9,251 nucleotides of DNA from Bacillota bacterium (GTDB lineage Bacteria > Bacillota_C > Negativicutes > Sporomusales > Sporomusaceae): the NCBI GenBank assembly GCA_023441125.1, contig JAEZQV010000136.1, forward strand, positions 1-9,251. Direction: 5' to 3'. Shown here piece after piece: positions 1 through 5,463 of this stretch. Position 1 is the first letter of the stretch; each line of letters begins with the position of its first letter. Under the pieces are notes generated by a model, which was not told the DNA's origin, ran no database searches, and saw only the letters and a list, made by a program, of their open reading frames with translations. Both the position numbers and the translations under genes were made by a program.

Positions 1-345
1 GGCCCGAACAATATAATCCTCTTGGGCAGCTTCGGTTACCTGCGCTATCTTCCCGTTAACGAGCGTCAGCTTGATGCTGAAGTTATCGGTGTCATCCGGC
101 AGCAGCACCGCAACATTGTCATAATTAAAGCCGCAGTCGCTCAGATTATGCAGGTAGGTTTCCCACAGTTCCTGGGTACTCTGGCAATCCTGAATATTTC
201 TGGTAAGATAGTGAAGCATCAGGTAGTTATTATTCACTTCCGCGATACTTTGCTGCGTACCCTTTAGCCGAATATTTTCAGACTGGAGCAATTCCAGTTT
301 AGCCGAGAGCTCCGCAATCAGTTGTCTGCTTTGTAATTCGTCCAT
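1..345 (-). CDS. Coiled-coil/GAF-type sensory protein, N-terminal part (gene runs off the left edge)
   Basis: An open frame of 115 codons starts at an ATG (345-343) and stays open to the window edge, so the C-terminus is missing. The start follows a purine-rich AGAGG about 9 bases upstream. Residues 1-30 form a charged, leucine-heptad helix beginning MDELQSRQLIAEL, typical of a coiled-coil linker. Residues from about 38 (YLMLHYLTRNIQDC, then ELWETYLHNLSDCGF and NVAVLLPDD) match the usual pattern of a GAF domain start: helix, helix, then a beta strand with a hydrophobic run. Such proteins are normally soluble sensors that end in a GGDEF, histidine kinase or phosphatase domain, but that part lies outside the window, so the output activity is unknown. 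The gene diverges from the ferritin-like gene, and a sigma-H-like promoter lies just upstream. The reading frame is solid; the GAF call is inferred from pattern only. Confidence 0.72.
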   Translation of the reverse strand, partial: MDELQSRQLIAELSAKLELLQSENIRLKGTQQSIAEVNNNYLMLHYLTRNIQDCQSTQELWETYLHNLSDCGFNYDNVAVLLPDDTDNFSIKLTLVNGKIAQVTEAAQEDYIVRA

Positions 346-379
346 CGGCCCGCCTCTTCTTAAAGATATTCATGGTACT

Positions 380-404
380 ATTTGACACTTCTTGCAAATA
401 TCCT
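380..404 (-). promoter_or_regulatory. Possible sigma-H-type promoter of the GAF-domain gene
   Basis: On the minus strand, GCAGGATAT (AGGA at 404-401) is followed 17 bases later by GTCAAAT (AAAT at 383-380). The published sigma-H consensus is RnAGGAwWW and RnnGAATww. The -35 element fits fully; the -10 element has AAAT in place of GAAT. The predicted transcript would start near 373 and give a leader of about 28 bases before the ATG at 345. The spacing equals that of the better match upstream of glmU. A sigma-A promoter for this gene is not obvious. Confidence 0.4.
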
Positions 405-455
405 GCCATGATTAACGTCTATCTGACTGCCATCATACAATATATAAGAGGATTT

Positions 456-462
456 GGAGGTG
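456..462 (+). promoter_or_regulatory. Ribosome binding site that decides the ferritin-like start
   Basis: GGAGGTG at 456-462 is the only strong Shine-Dalgarno site ahead of this frame. GGAGG lies 8 bases before a TTG at 469 and 14 bases before an ATG at 475. The earlier in-frame TTG (454) and GTG (460) overlap the site itself and cannot use it. TTG 469 is therefore the best-spaced start; ATG 475 is the fallback and differs by two residues. Confidence 0.65.
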
Positions 463-468
463 GATGCA

Positions 469-1077
469 TTGACTATGTTCCGTGCCTATAAAAAACGGCC
501 TAAAGCCAAGTTACTTGCCGACACCGGGGTTGTTTGCCCAACAGAAGGCTGCCCCAACGCCCCGGACCTGCTGTTATTAAGGGATGCCGCCGCCGATGAG
601 CGCAACGCCATTGCTTTTTATCTGGAAGCCGCCAGAGGTTCCTGCCTACCCCAATTGTTTCTGGATGTCGCTGAAGATGAAATGGGGCACTATGTGGACA
701 TCATGCGGGAAATTTCCCGGTTAGATCCTGTTCAGGCCGAAATGTTCCGCGACGCCGGCCTGGATGTACTGGTGATGAGCCGTCCGGCCTATGTCCCCAA
801 AGCCAACGAGGAGATCGTCCGCGAAGCGGCAAGTTCTGATTTACAGATTACGCCGCCAAGCCGGAAAAATATGCCGACAGTAATTTTACTGTCCCGCGCC
901 ATTAACGATGAACTCCTGGCCATTAATAAATACCAGCGGTATATGCAAATGGCGGAAGACCCGGCCGTACAACGGCTGTTCTGCCGGATAATGAATGAGG
1001 AAAAGGAACATGTCGCCCAGTTTACAGCGGCCCTGTTCGAGCTGACTCATGAGCCGCTCCCGCAGGACTTGGTGTAG
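469..1077 (+). CDS. Ferritin-like diiron protein (rubrerythrin-type fold)
   Basis: A 202-residue soluble protein built as two matching halves of a ferritin-like four-helix bundle. The first half carries a DER glutamate (E44) and an ExxH pair (E71, H74). The second carries NDEL (E148) and another ExxH (E178, H181). Four carboxylates plus two histidines is the classic diiron set, so iron binding with ferroxidase or peroxide-reducing activity is likely. There is no C-terminal rubredoxin domain, so it is not a full rubrerythrin. Two cysteines near the N-terminus (C23 and C28, in CPTEGCPN) are odd for the fold; a single C-x4-C is not enough for a rubredoxin site. It is the only rightward gene in the window and stands alone, ending eight bases before a bidirectional terminator. 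The start is TTG 469, chosen by the ribosome site; ATG 475 is the alternative. The fold is confident; substrate and physiological role are not known from sequence. Confidence 0.82.
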   Translation: MTMFRAYKKRPKAKLLADTGVVCPTEGCPNAPDLLLLRDAAADERNAIAFYLEAARGSCLPQLFLDVAEDEMGHYVDIMREISRLDPVQAEMFRDAGLDVLVMSRPAYVPKANEEIVREAASSDLQITPPSRKNMPTVILLSRAINDELLAINKYQRYMQMAEDPAVQRLFCRIMNEEKEHVAQFTAALFELTHEPLPQDLV

Positions 1078-1084
1078 ATTTAGG

Positions 1085-1115
1085 AAAAGGATAGGCCATA
1101 ATGACCTATCCTTTT
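1085..1115. terminator. Bidirectional rho-independent terminator between convergent genes
   Basis: AAAAGGATAGG (1085-1095) pairs perfectly with CCTATCCTTTT (1105-1115) across a 9-base loop. The A-run on one side becomes the U-run in either transcript, so it can stop both the rightward ferritin-like gene, which ends at 1077, and the leftward small gene, whose stop codon begins at the last base of the stem. Confidence 0.85.
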
Positions 1116-1459
1116 CACCTGCCGCCGCGTTGTACGGGCTGTTTTGCCGCCGGGGCAGGCTTGGCCTTGGCGGGAACCGCCGACAGTACTACTTGATTAC
1201 CCTGACAGGAAACTTTTATCTGATAATCAACGATACCCTCTTTGTACATATTTAGTTTCAGCTCCAACAGCGCCTTGCCAACAGCCTCTTTCAGTTCAGG
1301 CGTAAAATAGGCATTGTTAATATCTTCCGCCGGCTCCTTGCGCAGCGGGCGGACCGGCGGCCGAACCGGTTCATCGACAGCATCCGTCTCAAAGGTAGGC
1401 ACTTCCTGCCAGCCTTTGAACATCTCGGCATCACTTAAATTTTTTCTGATTTTACTCAA
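1115..1459 (-). CDS. Small protein of unknown function, coupled to the upstream hydrolase gene
   Basis: A 114-residue protein starting at TTG 1459 (MSKIRKNLSDAEM...). The start is chosen because a perfect AGGAGGT (1473-1467) sits 7 bases upstream and no ATG or GTG lies nearby; a longer frame to 1519 would run into the upstream gene with no ribosome site. The hydrolase gene stops inside this site, leaving a 5-base gap, so the two are co-transcribed and probably translationally coupled. Three regions can be seen: a basic and acidic N-terminus with a proline/arginine stretch (about 31-45), a compact predicted alpha-beta core (about 50-96, from NNAYFTPELKEAVGKAL to SCQGNQVVLSAV), and a disordered Ala/Pro/Lys tail ending QRGGR. 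There is no signal peptide or membrane segment. I do not recognise a family. The pairing with the hydrolase hints at a shared process but does not say which. Confidence 0.75.
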   Translation of the reverse strand: MSKIRKNLSDAEMFKGWQEVPTFETDAVDEPVRPPVRPLRKEPAEDINNAYFTPELKEAVGKALLELKLNMYKEGIVDYQIKVSCQGNQVVLSAVPAKAKPAPAAKQPVQRGGR

Positions 1460-1464
1460 ATTGA

Positions 1465-2142
1465 TTACCTCCTGGAAAATATGCCGCTGAATTCGGCGAC
1501 GACAGCCGCCAATACGCAAATCACAGCCTGCCGGTGGTGCTCTCGCAGTGTCCGGGCGATCTCCACCTGGAAGGCATTATAGTTTTTGCCATAGCCCGGG
1601 TAATGCCGCCCCTCGCCCCACCGGTGCGCCGCCAATGACGGATTGCCTACCCAGTGCTTATCAAAAATTACCCTTACTTCCGGCATTACCTGCCGGACTT
1701 TGTTTTTCAGCGTTTCGCCAAACCATTTTTTGACCCGCGCCGAGCAGGTCCGGCCGTGAATGGTACCTACCTCAATACAAAGCGGGCCATGAACCTGATC
1801 CTTCATACCGTGGATGCCGACATGCAGATACGGTCTGGCCAGCGTCCGTCCGGCCGGGTGCAACAAACCCATACTGTAGAGAAACTGGCTGATTACGTCC
1901 CGGTATTCCCACACCGCTTCATCGTTATCCTGGTTAGGCGGACGGTTAAGGTCGGCAATGGTCCGCGAGACAGTACCGATGATACCGGCACAGCCGGTTT
2001 TGTGCATTATGCCGGTTACGATCTCGTCAGTAAACCGGTCGGCTTTCGGCGAGGCAGCGTGGACTGCGTCAACATGACAATAATGCTGTCCAAAGGCATA
2101 CTTGATATAATTGCCGGTCTTCAAACTCTCCGCCCCCTGCAA
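1465..2142 (-). CDS. N-formylglutamate amidohydrolase-like protein
   Basis: The frame encodes up to 225 residues that fit the N-formylglutamate amidohydrolase superfamily, zinc-dependent enzymes that cleave N-acyl amino acids. Supporting motifs, in order, are H28 with SPKADRFTDE (31-40), the signature-like SRTIADLNRPP (59-69), YLHVGIHGM (105-113, H111), IEVGTIHG (123-130) and the family-like ending FQVEIARTLREHH (191-203). These histidine and acidic positions are likely metal and catalytic residues. The genuine substrate is uncertain: there is no hut operon nearby, and the family includes members of unknown role. The start is unclear. TTG 2142 is the longest option but lacks a ribosome site. 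TTG 2124 has a GGGGGCGGAG run before it, at short spacing, and would remove six residues. There is no ATG in frame back to the upstream stop. It is followed tightly by the small unknown gene. No signal peptide is visible, so it is likely cytoplasmic. Confidence 0.72.
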   Translation of the reverse strand: MQGAESLKTGNYIKYAFGQHYCHVDAVHAASPKADRFTDEIVTGIMHKTGCAGIIGTVSRTIADLNRPPNQDNDEAVWEYRDVISQFLYSMGLLHPAGRTLARPYLHVGIHGMKDQVHGPLCIEVGTIHGRTCSARVKKWFGETLKNKVRQVMPEVRVIFDKHWVGNPSLAAHRWGEGRHYPGYGKNYNAFQVEIARTLREHHRQAVICVLAAVVAEFSGIFSRR

Positions 2143-2197
2143 ATTCTTTTTGGCCCTGCCGGGCCTAAGTGCAAGGATATTTTTTGCATTATCAGAA

Positions 2198-2225
2198 AGT
2201 ATATCCCCATTTTAACACGTTGCAA
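2198..2225 (-). promoter_or_regulatory. Probable sigma-A promoter of the amidohydrolase-like gene
   Basis: On the minus strand, TTGCAA (2225-2220) and TATACT (2203-2198) are separated by 16 bases. The -10 matches 5 of 6 consensus bases and the -35 matches 4 of 6. The predicted start is near 2191, giving a leader of 50 to 70 bases that contains a GGCCC-ggca-GGGCC hairpin just before the TTG 2142 start option. Confidence 0.5.
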
Positions 2226-2298
2226 GCAGCCCCAGAGTGCATTATTGTGCAGCAAGCAGATAGTGTCTACATTCTTTGACGCCGGCGGTAAATCCTGC

Positions 2299-2337
2299 AA
2301 AAAAATAACCGGAATTCCAGATGAGCTGAAATTCCGG
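2299..2337 (-). terminator. Rho-independent terminator of the 44-codon gene
   Basis: On the minus strand, CCGGAATTTCAG (2337-2326) pairs over 12 positions, one of them a G-U, with CTGGAATTCCGG (2320-2309) around a CTCAT loop, then TTATTTTTTT follows (2308-2299). It begins 11 bases after the stop codon of the small gene, which supports that gene being real. Confidence 0.92.
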
Positions 2338-2348
2338 TACTATTTGTG

Positions 2349-2483
2349 TTATACAGCGCCTGACAATCGTATCAGATTTTGATCCACTTCAATGTCCAGA
2401 CTGCCTAGCTCATTAAATTCTCCCGGATGTACATTTTCCGGCCCGGACTTAGGTTCCGCAATTCCCTGCATTTTTTCCGGCAT
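2349..2483 (-). CDS. Small acidic protein, 44 residues, unknown function
   Basis: An ATG (2483-2481) opens a 44-codon frame ending in TAA at 2349. The protein begins MPEKMQGIAEPKSG and ends DQNLIRLSGAV. A GGGGCGGTG stretch lies about 5 bases before the ATG. The case for a real gene comes from its surroundings: a near-perfect promoter (2577-2549) upstream and a strong intrinsic terminator (2337-2299) right after the stop, so it forms its own transcription unit. The protein is acidic, with Pro and Gly in the first half and an alternating hydrophobic/charged second half (about 26-44). It has no cysteine, signal peptide or membrane segment. I do not recognise it. It could be a small regulator or a spore-associated peptide, but nothing in the sequence shows which. 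A role as precursor for the neighbouring radical SAM protein is unlikely. Confidence 0.75.
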   Translation of the reverse strand: MPEKMQGIAEPKSGPENVHPGEFNELGSLDIEVDQNLIRLSGAV

Positions 2484-2548
2484 AACCACACCGCCCCTTG
2501 TCTGTTTACAATTTTACACTTAATATTGTATTCAACCATTTTTAATAC

Positions 2549-2577
2549 ATCATACAACTACATTTGTTTAATGTCAA
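2549..2577 (-). promoter_or_regulatory. Strong sigma-A promoter of the 44-codon gene
   Basis: On the minus strand, TTGACA (2577-2572, perfect) and TATGAT (2554-2549, 5 of 6) are separated by exactly 17 bases in an AT-rich stretch. The predicted start is near 2542, giving a leader of about 59 bases. An inverted repeat, TGTATT/AATACA on the plus strand (2527-2532 and 2544-2549), covers the end of the -10 element and the start point, where a repressor could bind. Confidence 0.85.
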
Positions 2578-2622
2578 GGTATAAATTGTCGGCTGTCCAT
2601 TATATATTTTCCCAACCTGGCT

Positions 2623-2678
2623 AACAAGATACAAAAAAACGTCCCGCCAACGCACGGAACGTTTTTTTGTATCTTGTT
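2623..2678 (-). terminator. Long-arm intrinsic terminator after the structured RNA
   Basis: Two perfectly complementary 20-base arms, 2623-2642 and 2659-2678, contain seven A and seven T residues. Inside them, 2643-2646 and 2655-2658 extend the stem by four more pairs; one is a G-U on the minus strand but a mismatch on the plus strand, which favours leftward use. The loop is 8 bases. The minus transcript reads CGTTCCG...CGGGACG then TTTTTTT. It ends the radical SAM/structured RNA transcript and could also act on the other strand. Confidence 0.88.
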
Positions 2679-2820
2679 CTGACGATTAAGCGCCGCTGGC
2701 TTGCAGCCTGCTGCTTTTGCGGGCGTTGCTCTTAAGCAGTGAGTCAAGACTCCCGTCTCTATAGGCGGCGTCAGTTCAGGTGGAGTTGGCGCTCCATCTG
2801 AACCCCCGACGATTCAGCTC
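2679..2820 (-). ncRNA. Candidate structured RNA (small RNA, 3' UTR element or leader), no known family assigned
   Basis: This non-coding stretch directly follows the radical SAM stop codon and directly precedes the terminator. Read on the minus strand it offers several helices. A hairpin forms from GTTCAG and TGGAG (2803-2792) with CTCCA and CTGAAC (2785-2774). A closing stem joins CTGACG (2774-2769) to CGTCAG (2684-2679), extended by CCGC (2768-2765) with GCGG (2696-2693). Inside lie GAG/CTC (2752-2741), CTGCTT/AAGCAG (2739-2734 with 2716-2711) and GGCT-gca-AGCC (2708-2698). The closing stem abuts the terminator, as in many independent small RNAs and riboswitches. There is no clear promoter in the preceding 60 bases, so it may be processed from the upstream mRNA. 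It does not read as 6S, SRP, tmRNA, RNase P or any riboswitch whose core I know. The pairing was done by eye. Confidence 0.5.
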
Positions 2821-2837
2821 TGCCGAAACGAGTTCAC

Positions 2838-4067
2838 CTACACATTTTCCGTAAAGCTGCCCAGCTTGATAGCCGGGAATTTATCCTCAATCGCCTGCAA
2901 GAATGCTCTGACGCCACCCGGCTGACCGCCTGGGGGCATTGCCGCCCAAAAAACGTCAGGGTCAAAATTAAGGTTCCTCAATTGAATCATGTCCACACCG
3001 GTCTCGGCCAGAAACGCCAGCCAGGCCGCCTGTTCCTCACGCCGGTCATTAAGGCCCGGAAACAACAGCAGGTTAAGGGACACATACACGCCGTGGCGTT
3101 TGGCATAGGCAATTGAATTTTTTACATCGTCCAGGCTGTATTTTGCCTGGTAATAGGCCTGATAGGTAGCCGGCAAGGCGCTGATAATGCTGACCCGCAT
3201 ACTATTTAACCCGGCGTCTACTATCGTTCTGATTCCCTGGGTAAAGCCGGCATTGGTATTGATATTGATCTGACCGCGGGCCGTCTGGTTACGGATAAGC
3301 GCAATACCGCCGGCAATGGCGGCGGCGGCCAGCGAAGGCTCGCCTTCGCAGCCCTGGCCGAAGCTGATGATCGGGTCCGGCGCCTGCGACAGATGATAGC
3401 TGCCAACGGCAGCGATCTCCTCAGCCGTAGGCGCAAAAGTGATCCGGCTCTGCGGCGCCGGACAGCATTCAGCCGGCTGCAGGGAAATGCAGCCCAGACA
3501 ATTGGCATTACAGGCCGGCGAAACCGGAATACCGGCTTCCCAGCGGCGGTAAAACAGGTTCTGAGCCGTACAGCAATGCCAGGTTAACGAACAGTTGGCC
3601 AAATGGTCTACCAACCGGTTATGCGGCAAATCCCGCTTCACCGCTGCAACCCGTTTTTTCAAATCCGGCGTATTGTAGCGGTAGGGATGCCACTTGGCAT
3701 TGTCGGTTGATTTGGTGGCAGCAACATGAATTTCGTCATTATACAATACGGCAGCGGTGTAGCCGTATAGTGGCAGTTGCAGCGCCTGGGGGCGGCACTC
3801 ATAAGCAGGCAGCAAAGTACGGGTATAACCGACAGGCAGCATAGCCGCCACTGCCAGCCGCCCTTTCAGCTTGCGGGGAGCGCTGCCGTCCATATACAGC
3901 GCGTCCCGGCCGGGCAGAAACATCAGCTCGGCGCCGGCCGGCAGGGGAATAAGCTCTGCCGGCTGTACAGCCAGCAAGGAGTTCCCCCGCCGTCCGGCCG
4001 CCTGGCAGCCGGGTGCGTCAAATATTTCACCGTTTTTATCGGCGTAGAGCGTTGTGATCATACGCAT
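2838..4067 (-). CDS. Radical SAM protein of unknown reaction, linked to pth
   Basis: A 409-residue protein with a CNANCLGC cluster (C186, C190, C193), the CxxxCxxC motif that holds the 4Fe-4S centre and S-adenosylmethionine. Next comes the striking motif GQGCEGEP (237-244), the GGEP-like SAM-contacting element in this group, then TNAG (271-274) and a barrel that continues through SLNLLLFPGLND. The first 180 residues form a separate domain with extra cysteines (C159, C165, C166). No SPASM-type C-terminal cysteine cluster is present, so a peptide-modifying maturase is unlikely. The start overlaps the pth stop codon (TAATG), so it is co-transcribed and coupled. The ATG at codon 3 (4061) has better spacing from an AAAGGG and may be the true start. 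The structured RNA and terminator follow the stop. The enzyme class is certain; substrate and pathway are unknown. Confidence 0.88.
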   Translation of the reverse strand: MRMITTLYADKNGEIFDAPGCQAAGRRGNSLLAVQPAELIPLPAGAELMFLPGRDALYMDGSAPRKLKGRLAVAAMLPVGYTRTLLPAYECRPQALQLPLYGYTAAVLYNDEIHVAATKSTDNAKWHPYRYNTPDLKKRVAAVKRDLPHNRLVDHLANCSLTWHCCTAQNLFYRRWEAGIPVSPACNANCLGCISLQPAECCPAPQSRITFAPTAEEIAAVGSYHLSQAPDPIISFGQGCEGEPSLAAAAIAGGIALIRNQTARGQININTNAGFTQGIRTIVDAGLNSMRVSIISALPATYQAYYQAKYSLDDVKNSIAYAKRHGVYVSLNLLLFPGLNDRREEQAAWLAFLAETGVDMIQLRNLNFDPDVFWAAMPPGGQPGGVRAFLQAIEDKFPAIKLGSFTENV

Positions 4068-4627
4068 TACCCTTTGTTAAATTTATTCATGGCTTTGGCA
4101 AAGCCTTCTTGGATGATACATTCCACGGCAGCGGCGGCCTGCCCGATGGCCTGGCTGATAACCGGTGCCTCCTCAGTTGAAAAGCGCCCTAATACATAAT
4201 GAACGGTTTCCCAACCCTGCGGCGGGCGGCCGATGCCAATTCGCACCCGGGAAAAGTCGTCCTGGCCTGACTCATAGAGCAAAGACTCAATCCCCCGGTG
4301 GCCGCCCGAACCGCCTTTTACTCTGAGCCGTAAACGGCCGGCGGGCAAATCCAGATCGTCATAAATGACAATAATATCTGCACAGGGTACTTTATAAAAG
4401 GCGGCCAGCGGCACAACCGCCCGGCCGCTCAGGTTCATGAAGGTCTGCGGTTTTACCAGCAGTACCGTTTCCTCGCCGCGGTATTCGGCTACCAGCGCGC
4501 TATAACGTTCGCGCCAGGCTGTGACCGCCCAGCGCTCGGCCAGTTTATCTACCGCCATAAAGCCAATGTTATGGCGTGTCGCACTATATTCCGGCCCGGG
4601 ATTGCCCAGACCCACAACAATTTTCAT
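4067..4627 (-). CDS. pth: Peptidyl-tRNA hydrolase
   Basis: A 186-residue cytoplasmic enzyme that cleaves the ester bond of peptidyl-tRNAs released from stalled ribosomes, returning free tRNA. The family pattern is clear: VVGLGNPGPEY (4-14, N9), TRHNIGF with catalytic H19, FMNLSG (63-68, N65), IYDDLDLPAG (88-97, whose D90 matches the conserved aspartate) and KGGSGGHRGIESL (104-116). The length is normal. The start is firm: GGAGGG overlaps the end of the deacetylase gene, whose TAA is immediately followed by this ATG. The downstream radical SAM gene overlaps by one base. In Bacillus this gene (spoVC) follows prs and ctc; here an acetyltransferase and a deacetylase occupy the space between prs and pth. 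Confidence 0.98.
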   Translation of the reverse strand: MKIVVGLGNPGPEYSATRHNIGFMAVDKLAERWAVTAWRERYSALVAEYRGEETVLLVKPQTFMNLSGRAVVPLAAFYKVPCADIIVIYDDLDLPAGRLRLRVKGGSGGHRGIESLLYESGQDDFSRVRIGIGRPPQGWETVHYVLGRFSTEEAPVISQAIGQAAAAVECIIQEGFAKAMNKFNKG

Positions 4628-5446
4628 TTAACCCTCCGGCGCCTTGAGAATTTCATCGACAGTTACAAAAGTATAGCCCTGAGCGAGCAGCCTGTCGATG
4701 ATGATACGGGTTGCCGCCACCGTCTGATCCCGTGGCATTGTTGCCGCAATGCCGTCACCGTCATGCAGCAGGATAATCGAACCGTTCCTGACCTGTCCCA
4801 AGGTCCGGTCGACAATCACCTCGGTCCCCGGATTCAGCCAATCCCGGCTGGCGACCGACCATTCCACCACCTTCAGTTGAAACTCGGCCATGGTAGCCAT
4901 GACAACAGCATCCCGGAACCCGTGCGGCGGCCTGATTACATGCGGAGCATAGCCAATAATGCCGGCGATTACTTTATTGGTTTTATCGACCTCGTCAATC
5001 ATTCCCTGGCGATCCGTCTTGAGGAGATCGACATGGTTGTAGGTGTGATTGCCCAGCTGATGGCCTTCGCTGACAATACGCCGCACCAGTTCCGGGTGCT
5101 TGGCCGCATTCTGACCAATAACGAAAAAGGTGGCCGGGATTTGCTTTTCTTTTAAAATATCAAGTATTTGGCCGGTATAGGGCGGATTGGGACCGTCGTC
5201 AAACGTAAGCGCCACCAGTTTCTGGGTGGTCTTGATCTCGGAAAATACCGGTCCATAAAAGTGGTTGGCCGGCAAGACAGCATTCAGCGTCAGGACAAAA
5301 CCGACCACTATGCCCAGCAGGGCAATGCCGAGACCAAGCCGCACCGGCCGTCTTAAGAGCCGTAAATAATCCAAAACCAGACTGATAATTACTACCGCCG
5401 TTAGCAGACCCAGCATGCTGATTAGCCGGACCTTGATATCTAGCAT
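4628..5446 (-). CDS. Membrane-anchored polysaccharide deacetylase (NodB domain, CE4)
   Basis: A 272-residue protein with two hydrophobic helices near the N-terminus (about 11-28 and 36-58), separated by a basic loop (LRLLRRPVR), then a NodB homology domain. Catalytic motifs are TFDDGP (81-86, metal and base aspartates), HTYNH (134-138, metal histidines), RPPHG (172-176), WSVASRDW (196-203) and LLHDG (226-230, catalytic histidine H228). The set is complete, so metal-dependent removal of acetyl groups from N-acetylglucosamine or N-acetylmuramic acid units is expected, with the domain outside the membrane. Peptidoglycan is the likeliest substrate, by analogy with PgdA and PdaA; the exact polymer is not shown. 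It lies 17 bases after the acetyltransferase gene and directly abuts pth. The ribosome site is weak (GGGG about 10 bases ahead of the ATG), so translation may depend on reading through from the previous gene. Confidence 0.93.
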   Translation of the reverse strand: MLDIKVRLISMLGLLTAVVIISLVLDYLRLLRRPVRLGLGIALLGIVVGFVLTLNAVLPANHFYGPVFSEIKTTQKLVALTFDDGPNPPYTGQILDILKEKQIPATFFVIGQNAAKHPELVRRIVSEGHQLGNHTYNHVDLLKTDRQGMIDEVDKTNKVIAGIIGYAPHVIRPPHGFRDAVVMATMAEFQLKVVEWSVASRDWLNPGTEVIVDRTLGQVRNGSIILLHDGDGIAATMPRDQTVAATRIIIDRLLAQGYTFVTVDEILKAPEG

Positions 5447-5463
5447 GGTATGTTAACCCCATT

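Noticed and set aside
22..267. Open frame of 81 codons on the plus strand
   Set aside because: It lies antisense to the GAF-type gene, has no ribosome site, and its codons look like the complement of the minus-strand gene.
382..412. TTGACA (382-387) with CATGAT (407-412) as a plus-strand promoter of the ferritin-like gene
   Set aside because: The -35 is perfect but the spacing is 19 bases and the -10 matches only 4 of 6. Another -10-like TACAAT (436-441) has no -35 partner. A promoter must be in this gap, but I cannot place it.
1654..2382. Long plus-strand frame of 242 codons
   Set aside because: It is antisense to the amidohydrolase-like gene and runs through the terminator of the 44-codon gene. 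Its translation shows no family pattern, whereas the minus frame has clear motifs.
2427..2624. Plus-strand frame of 65 codons in the intergenic region
   Set aside because: It crosses the minus-strand promoter and the start of the 44-codon gene, has no ribosome site, and its product is an AT-rich hydrophobic string without structure.
2619..2840. 6S RNA, SRP RNA, tmRNA or a known riboswitch for the structured region
   Set aside because: It is not a single rod with paired ends as 6S requires, and it lacks the SRP GGAAGCAGC-type loop, the tmRNA acceptor end and the cores of the cobalamin, lysine, SAM, c-di-GMP and T-box classes. An Rfam scan could overrule this.
2349..4067. Radical SAM protein plus 44-residue peptide as a modified-peptide (sactipeptide) system
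   Set aside because: The peptide has no cysteine, the enzyme has no SPASM-type C-terminus, and the two genes are separated by a strong terminator and have different promoters.
4571..5155. Plus-strand frame of 194 codons
   Set aside because: It is antisense to the deacetylase and pth, both of which have complete catalytic motifs; it is a shadow of GC-rich codons.
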